From Jongsikchunia kroppenstedtii DSM 45133 (GTDB lineage: Bacteria > Actinomycetota > Actinomycetes > Mycobacteriales > Mycobacteriaceae), in NCBI RefSeq assembly GCF_000380485.1, contig NZ_AQYG01000041.1:1-64000 (forward strand): a DNA stretch of 64,000 bases, given 5' to 3'. Below are positions 58,667 to 64,000 of this stretch, piece by piece. The first letter of the stretch is position 1; each line of letters starts with the position of its first letter. Below the pieces are notes generated by a model. It did not search any database, had not been told where the DNA came from, and saw only the letters and a list, made by a program, of their open reading frames with translations. Position numbers and translations under genes: made by a program.

Positions 58667-60047
58667 GCAGTTCCTCGATGTCTTCGACGAACGCCTCGAC
58701 GATCGGCCACGGATCGGGCACCTGCTCCTTGCACGCGATGACGCCGAGGTTGAGATGGCCCTCGGAAGAGAAGACGGTGACGTTCAGTCCGGCGCCGTGG
58801 AACACCGGGCCGAGCGGATACATCGCCTTGATCTCGCCGCCCAGGAAATAGAGCGGGAAGCTCGGGCCCGGCACATTCGAGATCACCAGATTGTGAATGA
58901 CCGGATGTCGGTCGGCCAGCTGCGCGCTGCCGTACAGCTTCATCACGGTCTGCATGGTCAGCGGCGGCGCAAACTGCGCCCACGACCGCATCAGGTTGGC
59001 GTTGATGTTGCCGAAGTGCTCCTTGGACGTCGCCATCCGGTTGGTGATCTCTTCGATGCGCTGGACCGGGTCGTCGATATCGGTCACCAGGCGGGTGAAC
59101 ATGCCGCTGACCTTGTTGGTGCCCTCGACCAGGGTGGCGCCGATCTCGGCCTCGTGCACCGACACCGGGACCATGCCGACCAGCGGCTGCTCGGGCAGCT
59201 CGCCGCGGTCGGCGAGGAACCTGCGCAGCGAACCGGACATCGCGGCCAGCACGACGTCGTTGACCTTGGCGCCGAAGTGGTTCTTGATCGTCTTGACGTC
59301 CTCGAGGTCGACCTGTGCGAAGGCGATCGAGCGATGCCCGGTGATCGAGCCGTTGAACGAGGTCCGCGGCGCCGAGAACGGCGCCGGCATGGCGTCGCCC
59401 CGCTTGGATCGCGCCAGCCAGTCGACCGGCACCTTGACCGTCCGCGGCAGCAGGCCGACCAGGCTCAGCGGCCGGGTGACGACGTTCTTCACGCCGCTCG
59501 CGGCGAGTTCGAGCGGCGGCGCGTCGCCCGCCGTCTCCTTCAGCATCTTCGGGTCGAGCTCCGGCGGGTCCGGGGTCATCGAACACAGCTGCGCGATCAG
59601 GCCGGCACCGGTCACGCCGTCGACGCCTGCGTGGTGCATGCGCAGCATGACGCCGACGCAGCCGTTAGCGAGACCTTCGATGATCCACATCTCCCACAGC
59701 GGCTTGCTGCGATCGAGCGGGATACCCGCGATATGCGCACATAGGTCGGCCAGTTCCCGCTGACCGCCGGGCGCGGGCACGGCGACCCGGTGCACGTGGG
59801 CCTCGATGTCGAACTTGTCGTCCTCCACCCACACCGGATGATCGAGGTTGATGAGCGGGTTGTAGAGCTTGCGGCGGAACGCCGGCATCGCCGTCACGCG
59901 GCGGGCGAGTTCGGCCCGCAGGTCCTCGAAGCGGTAGCCGCCCTGGACCGTTTCGGGATCGATCTGGATGATCCCGGACACGTGCATCAGCTGCGAGCGC
60001 GACTCGATGTAGAGGAAGGTGGCATCAAGCCCACTGAGTCGTTCCAT
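58647..60047 (-). CDS. Wax ester synthase / diacylglycerol acyltransferase (WS/DGAT)
   Basis: A 466-residue acyltransferase that makes triacylglycerols or wax esters from acyl-CoA on the membrane or lipid droplet surface. MERLSGLDATFLYIES opens the family; the catalytic HHxxxDG motif is MHHAGVDG with His138, His139, Asp143. PLWEMWIIEGLANG precedes it; the second domain has KVNDVVLAAMSGSLRRFL, PVSVHEAEIGATL and SNVPGPSFPLYFLG. ATG 60047 fits. It would store lipid during carbon excess and could use alcohols from the acyl-CoA reductase fusion at 44082-46115. Divergent from the endonuclease IV gene. Confidence 0.93.
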   Translation of the reverse strand: MERLSGLDATFLYIESRSQLMHVSGIIQIDPETVQGGYRFEDLRAELARRVTAMPAFRRKLYNPLINLDHPVWVEDDKFDIEAHVHRVAVPAPGGQRELADLCAHIAGIPLDRSKPLWEMWIIEGLANGCVGVMLRMHHAGVDGVTGAGLIAQLCSMTPDPPELDPKMLKETAGDAPPLELAASGVKNVVTRPLSLVGLLPRTVKVPVDWLARSKRGDAMPAPFSAPRTSFNGSITGHRSIAFAQVDLEDVKTIKNHFGAKVNDVVLAAMSGSLRRFLADRGELPEQPLVGMVPVSVHEAEIGATLVEGTNKVSGMFTRLVTDIDDPVQRIEEITNRMATSKEHFGNINANLMRSWAQFAPPLTMQTVMKLYGSAQLADRHPVIHNLVISNVPGPSFPLYFLGGEIKAMYPLGPVFHGAGLNVTVFSSEGHLNLGVIACKEQVPDPWPIVEAFVEDIEELLKAASA

Positions 60048-60223
60048 GGCTCCTTCGGATTCCTTTCGCCCCAGGTCCAGCGCACGGCGCGCCCCGGAAA
60101 CCCGTCGTCAGATGTATAGCAATCCCGTGGGACCCAACACAGCAAGCCGGCGAAAATGAGCCATAACACACATGTGGGCGCTCGTTCAACTCCATCACAG
60201 ATCACCCCGTCGGACGGCGGCGC

Positions 60224-60229
60224 TACTGT
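60224..60229 (+). promoter_or_regulatory. -10 element for leaderless nfo transcription
   Basis: TACTGT occupies exactly -12 to -7 relative to ATG 60236, and no Shine-Dalgarno is present. Confidence 0.5.
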
Positions 60230-60235
60230 TGCCTC

Positions 60236-61006
60236 ATGCGTTTGGGTGCACACGTGCGGCAGGACAATGACCCGCTGGGACGAGCGATGGAGCTGGGGGC
60301 CGAGGTCATCCAGCTGTTCGTCACCGACCCGCAGAAATGGGACAAACCGCAGCCGCATCCGCAGGCGCAGCAACTGCGCGAGTCCGACATCGACGTCGTC
60401 GTGCACTCGTCGTATCAGATCAACGTCGCCTCGCTGAACAACCGGCTGCGGATGCCGTCGCGCCAGGCGGTGCAGCTGCAGGCCGCCGCGGCCGGCGAGC
60501 TGGGCGCGTTCGGCCTCGTCGTCCACGGCGGGCATCTGCGCGACGGCGAGGACGACGCGAAGGGTTTCGAGAACTGGCGCAAACTCTTCGAGCGCCAAGC
60601 CGACAAGGGCGGATTCGCCGTGCCGATTCTCATCGAGAACACCGCCGGCGGCGATCACGCGATGGCGCGCACGCTGGAATCGATCGAGCGGCTCTGGGAC
60701 GCGGTCGGCGACTTCGAGCAGGCCGGGTTCTGCCTGGACACCTGCCACGCCTGGGCGGGCGGCGAAGACCTGGTCGGGCTGGTCGAGCGGGTCAAGGCCA
60801 TCACCGGACGCATCGATCTGGTGCACCTCAACAACTCTCGCGACGAGTTCGACTCGGGCCGCGACCGCCACGCCAACCTGCACGACGGGCATATCGACAC
60901 CGACATGCTGATCGACGTCGTGAAGGCCGCCAGCGCCCCGGTGATCCTGGAGACGCCGGCCGACGGCGTCGCCGACGATCTGCAGTTTCTGCGCGAGTCG
61001 GTCTGA
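60236..61006 (+). CDS. nfo: Endonuclease IV (AP endonuclease family 2)
   Basis: A 256-residue TIM-barrel enzyme that cuts DNA at abasic sites in base-excision repair (Rv0670/End type). Metal-site motifs in order: LGAEVIQLFVTDPQKW, VVVHSSYQIN (His), LGAFGLVVHGGHL (His), VPILIENTAGGDHA (Glu), AGFCLDTCHAWAGGED (Asp, His), VHLNNSRDEFDSGRDRHANLHDGHI (His, Asp, His) and VILETPADG (Glu). The lack of a Shine-Dalgarno and the TACTGT upstream suggest a leaderless mRNA. The MpaB/Lcp-like gene starts 4 bp downstream and is likely on the same transcript. Confidence 0.92.
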   Translation: MRLGAHVRQDNDPLGRAMELGAEVIQLFVTDPQKWDKPQPHPQAQQLRESDIDVVVHSSYQINVASLNNRLRMPSRQAVQLQAAAAGELGAFGLVVHGGHLRDGEDDAKGFENWRKLFERQADKGGFAVPILIENTAGGDHAMARTLESIERLWDAVGDFEQAGFCLDTCHAWAGGEDLVGLVERVKAITGRIDLVHLNNSRDEFDSGRDRHANLHDGHIDTDMLIDVVKAASAPVILETPADGVADDLQFLRESV

Positions 61007-61009
61007 CCG

Positions 61010-62224
61010 ATGGACCTGATGGTCGCCCCCACCCATCGGCGGCTGGCGGGCCGCGTCAAGAAGCTGACCCGGTTCGACCTCCTTCCCCCGCAACCGATTC
61101 AGGACGCCTACCTGCGCGGGCATACCGCGGGCGATCCGGTCGCCGAGCGTTTCGTCGCCGACACCTATCACGGCGAGATGGGCGGCAAGGCCGCCACCGA
61201 ACTGCTGGATCGGGCGCTGCGCGAGGGTATTTCGGCCATCGACGACGCCCCCGAGTCGATGCGTGCGCTGTTCGCGGAGTTCGAGACGATTCCCGACTGG
61301 GTCGACCCGGAGCTGATCGAGGCCGGCGCCGCGGTGTGGCGCCGCTGGGGCTACAGCCTGGGCGCGGTCGGCAACGCCGGCACCATGGACACCTATACCG
61401 AAGCCTCCCTTGCCGTTCCGCTATCGCTGTCCGGCGGCTACGCCGGTGCCAGCGCGTTGCATCGCTACCTGGAGACCACACGCTGGTGGCTGGAGGTGTG
61501 CCAGCCCGGTGCGGTGCTGACCCCCGGTTCGACGGCACGCACGGTGTCACTCAAGGTTCGGGTGATGCACGTGTCGGTCCGGGCGCGGGTCGCCGACCAC
61601 TCCGAATGGGACAGTGCGCGTTGGGGTCTGCCGATCAGCCAGACGGAGATGATGCTGACGCTGCTCGGCGGCAGCGTCGGACCGGCCTTCGGGCTGTTCG
61701 GTCTCGGCTTCCTGACCAGCCCGGCCGAGATGCGGGCGGTGCTGCATTTCAACCGCTACCTGGGCCACCTGGTCGGCTGCCGGGTCGATGACATGTACCC
61801 GGAGACCGTCGCGGACGGGCTGCGGCTGCTTTATTACTTCGACGCGACGCGCCAGCACGATTCGGGCGAACTCGGCCACGAGCTTGTCGAGGGCTTCGTC
61901 CCGTCCTGGGAACCGCCGGCCGACATGCGCGGCATCGCCCGGCTGCGAGCGAAGTACCACCTGCAGCTGCAAGCCGGATACACGCGGCTGTTCATGCTGC
62001 CGTGGAACCGCCGGCAGTACCGGCTGCCGAGCGGCCTGCCCGGGTTGGCGATCCTCGTCGGCCGGGCGCCGCTGATCGCAGCGATCGAGATCCTCCGGAG
62101 GCTGTCCCCCGCCATCGATCGCCGGTGGCAGACCGGGTCGATGCGACGGTGGCAGCGATGGCACGCCTGGCAGATCGGCCGGAAGGTCGAGGCCTTCGAC
62201 GCGACCCAGGAGTTGCGCCGCTGA
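61010..62224 (+). CDS. Oxygenase MpaB/Lcp-family protein (DUF2236)
   Basis: A 404-residue protein of the family that contains latex clearing protein and MpaB, b-haem oxygenases (PF09995). GTMDTYTEASLAVPLSLSGGYAGASALHRYLETTRWWL and SLKVRVMHVSVRARV (His is the likely haem ligand) fit, followed by WGLPISQTEMMLTLL and RVDDMYPETVADGLRLLYYFDATR. Its length is like that of latex clearing proteins. There is no signal peptide, which disfavours extracellular polyisoprene cleavage; many cytosolic relatives are of unknown function. Start is 4 bp after the nfo stop. Confidence 0.82.
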   Translation: MDLMVAPTHRRLAGRVKKLTRFDLLPPQPIQDAYLRGHTAGDPVAERFVADTYHGEMGGKAATELLDRALREGISAIDDAPESMRALFAEFETIPDWVDPELIEAGAAVWRRWGYSLGAVGNAGTMDTYTEASLAVPLSLSGGYAGASALHRYLETTRWWLEVCQPGAVLTPGSTARTVSLKVRVMHVSVRARVADHSEWDSARWGLPISQTEMMLTLLGGSVGPAFGLFGLGFLTSPAEMRAVLHFNRYLGHLVGCRVDDMYPETVADGLRLLYYFDATRQHDSGELGHELVEGFVPSWEPPADMRGIARLRAKYHLQLQAGYTRLFMLPWNRRQYRLPSGLPGLAILVGRAPLIAAIEILRRLSPAIDRRWQTGSMRRWQRWHAWQIGRKVEAFDATQELRR

Positions 62225-62283
62225 CCTGCGAGGGCCTGTCGTGACGATCCTCACGCTCGCCCCGTGACGCACTTGTTCAACTC

Positions 62284-62312
62284 TTGCAAGCGCGGTACAT
62301 TGTGCATATTAC
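62284..62312 (+). promoter_or_regulatory. Promoter candidate of the fadE5-like gene
   Basis: TTGCAA (62284-62289), a 17-nt spacer and TATTAC (62307-62312). It overlaps the operator-like TTACT-GGCG-AGTAA. Confidence 0.4.
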
Positions 62313-62322
62313 TGGCGAGTAA
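62309..62322. promoter_or_regulatory. Operator palindrome upstream of fadE5
   Basis: TTACT-GGCG-AGTAA is an inverted repeat with 5-bp arms covering the -10 region of the fadE5 promoter candidate, about 100 bp before the start codon. Confidence 0.5.
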
Positions 62323-62421
62323 CTTAGCTTCCGGGAAGCCGGATGGCGGGTCGCGCCAGTCGGGTTCTGACCAGCCCAAGCCCACCAATGACAAGAGTCG
62401 AACCACACAGAGGGATATTCA

Positions 62422-64000
62422 ATGTCGCATTACCTCAGCAACCTGCGTGACCTGCAGTTCAACCTCTTCGAGCTGTTCAACGTCGACGAGGTGCTCAAGT
62501 CCGGCGAGTTCGGCGATCTCGACCACGACACCGTGCAGGAGATGCTGCGCGAGGTGAAGGCACTGTCCGAGGGCCCGCTCGCCGAGCCGTTCGCCGACAC
62601 CGACCGCAACCCGCCGGTCTTCGATCCCGAGACCCACACCGTCTCCATCCCCGAGCCGTTCAAGAAGTCGGTCGCGACCTTCCAGGAGTCGGGCTGGGCG
62701 CTGACCGGCCTGAACGAGGAGCTGGGTGGCATCCCGGTGCCCGCGACCGTCAAGTGGGGCATCGCCGAGATGCTGCTGGGCGCCAACCCGCCGGCGTTCA
62801 TGTACATGGCCGGCCCCGCCTTCGCCGAGGTGTTCTACAACAACGGCACCGACGAGCAGAAGGAATGGGCGAAGGTCATCGCCGAGCGCGGCTGGGGCGC
62901 CACCATGGTGCTCACCGAGCCCGACGCCGGCTCGGACGTCGGCGCCGGCCGCACCAAGGCCATCAAGCAGGATGACGGCAGCTGGCACATCGAGGGCGTG
63001 AAGCGCTTCATCACCTCGGCCGACTCGGACGATATGTTCGAGAACATCATGCACCTGGTGCTGGCCCGCCCCGAGGGCGCCGGACCGGGCACCAAGGGCC
63101 TGTCGCTGTTCTACGTCCCCAAGACGCACTTCGACTTCGAGACCCAGCAGTTCGGCGAGCGCAACGGCGTCTTCGTCACCAACGTCGAGCACAAGATGGG
63201 CATCAAGGCCTCGGCCACCTGTGAGCTGTCCTTCGGCCAGCACGGCGTCCCGGCCCAGGGCTGGCTCGTCGGCGAGATCCACAACGGCATTGCGCAGATG
63301 TTCGACGTCATCGAGCACGCGCGAATGATGGTGGGCACCAAGGCCATCTCGACCCTGTCGACCGGCTACCTGAACGCCCTGGCCTACGCCAAGGAGCGCG
63401 TGCAGGGTGCCGACCTCGTCCAGATGACCGACAAGGCCGCGCCGCGCGTGACCATCACGCACCACCCGGACGTGCGTCGCGCGCTGATGACACAGAAGGC
63501 CTACGCCGAGGGCCTGCGGGCGATCTACCTGTTCACCGCGTCGCACCAGGACCCGGTCGCGGCGAAGGTCGTCTCCGGCGCGGACGCCGACCTGGCGTTC
63601 AAGATCAACGACCTGCTGCTCCCGATCGTCAAGGGCGTCGGCTCCGAGCGCGCCTACGAGAAGCTCACCGAGTCGCTGCAGACCTTCGGCGGCTCCGGCT
63701 TCCTGCAGGACTACCCGCTCGAGCAGTACATCCGCGACTCGAAGATCGACTCGCTGTACGAGGGCACCACCGCCATCCAGGCGCAGGACTTCTTCTTCCG
63801 CAAGATCATCCGCGACAAGGGCCAGGCACTGGGCCACGTCGCCGGCCTGGTCAACGACTTCGTGACCACCGAGGGCGACAGCCGCCTCAAGGGTGAGCGC
63901 GAGCTGCTGAAGACCGCGCTGGAGGACGTGCAGGCGATGGCCGCCACCCTGACCGGCTACCTGATGGCCGCGCAGGAGCAGCCGTCCGAGCTGTATAAGG
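62422..64000 (+). CDS. fadE5: Acyl-CoA dehydrogenase FadE5-like (3' end outside window)
   Basis: Open from ATG 62422 to the window edge (526 residues; the M. tuberculosis FadE5 has about 611). It is the double-size acyl-CoA dehydrogenase type that oxidises a broad range of acyl-CoAs in beta-oxidation. [104 protein letters not shown] and [19 protein letters not shown] (catalytic Glu in YEG) follow FadE5 closely. AGAGGGA lies 5-9 nt before the start region. Its electrons would go via ETF to the EtfD-like reductase encoded at 8384-11635. Confidence 0.95.
   Translation, partial: MSHYLSNLRDLQFNLFELFNVDEVLKSGEFGDLDHDTVQEMLREVKALSEGPLAEPFADTDRNPPVFDPETHTVSIPEPFKKSVATFQESGWALTGLNEELGGIPVPATVKWGIAEMLLGANPPAFMYMAGPAFAEVFYNNGTDEQKEWAKVIAERGWGATMVLTEPDAGSDVGAGRTKAIKQDDGSWHIEGVKRFITSADSDDMFENIMHLVLARPEGAGPGTKGLSLFYVPKTHFDFETQQFGERNGVFVTNVEHKMGIKASATCELSFGQHGVPAQGWLVGEIHNGIAQMFDVIEHARMMVGTKAISTLSTGYLNALAYAKERVQGADLVQMTDKAAPRVTITHHPDVRRALMTQKAYAEGLRAIYLFTASHQDPVAAKVVSGADADLAFKINDLLLPIVKGVGSERAYEKLTESLQTFGGSGFLQDYPLEQYIRDSKIDSLYEGTTAIQAQDFFFRKIIRDKGQALGHVAGLVNDFVTTEGDSRLKGERELLKTALEDVQAMAATLTGYLMAAQEQPSELYK

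Noticed and set aside
62419-63837. 472-codon minus-strand frame opposite fadE5
   Set aside because: Antisense shadow of a strongly conserved acyl-CoA dehydrogenase.

Overview
The window is chromosomal DNA from a high-GC, mycolic-acid-type actinobacterium (order Mycobacteriales; a Gordonia/Williamsia-like genus is my best guess, inferred from gene content only). Pointers are a FadE5-type acyl-CoA dehydrogenase, an EtfD/Rv0338c-type Fe-S reductase beside an AspC/Rv0337c-type aminotransferase, dcd and ugd as in the Rv0321-Rv0322 neighbourhood of M. tuberculosis, an EphD-type hydrolase-SDR fusion, an AcrA1-type acyl-CoA reductase fusion and a WS/DGAT acyltransferase. Many initiation sites are GTG, several genes look leaderless, and Shine-Dalgarno sequences are otherwise good. 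No gene-free stretch exceeds about 230 bp.

Layout. 1-7.6 kb: a transposase tail, then a surface region with an ER-type (SipW-like) signal peptidase, two tandem paralogous Thr/Pro-rich exported proteins, a membrane acyltransferase, an arylsulfotransferase-like exported protein and a GT39 glycosyltransferase. 7.6-13.2 kb: a DUF218 protein, the EtfD-like reductase (its C terminus cut by a 46-bp tandem duplication) and the aminotransferase. 13.3-17.6 kb: a SnoaL-like protein, an SDR, two divergent AraC regulators (one with two DNA-binding domains) and a DNA alkyltransferase. 17.7-23.2 kb: a membrane protein, an FprB-like ferredoxin/NADPH reductase, an AurF-like diiron oxygenase and UDP-glucose dehydrogenase. 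23.3-31.3 kb: a catabolic and regulatory block (Baeyer-Villiger monooxygenase, SDR, esterase, three TetR regulators, a membrane protein, a hydrolase) with several clear operator palindromes. 31.3-32.5 kb: dcd, tRNA-Gly(CCC) and a SHOCT membrane protein.

32.7-37.5 kb: a four-gene operon (EphD-like fusion, PF10118 protein, PDR/VanB-type reductase, alpha/beta hydrolase). 37.5-41.8 kb: a converging operon coding a full beta-oxidation cycle (thiolase, MaoC hydratase, SDR, acyl-CoA dehydrogenase). 41.9-49 kb: an ABC1 kinase pair, the acyl-CoA reductase fusion, a GNAT enzyme, an acyl-CoA ligase and its overlapping partner. 49-56.9 kb: a TPR-like protein, a GT-C glycosyltransferase, a thioesterase/hydrolase pair, an ATP-grasp protein, a DUF4185 exported protein and a His/Met-rich DUF305 pair. 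57-64 kb: a 21-bp repeat array, YnfA and a hydrolase sharing a palindromic divergent promoter, WS/DGAT, endonuclease IV, an MpaB/Lcp-like oxygenase and the start of fadE5.

The unifying theme is lipid and ketone catabolism, cell-envelope lipid chemistry and surface decoration under many local TetR/AraC regulators. The least expected items are the signal peptidase/surface protein cassette, the inverted 21-bp minisatellite, the palindrome filling the 29-bp gap between two start codons, the folded leader upstream of dcd, and the duplication that truncates the EtfD-like protein.
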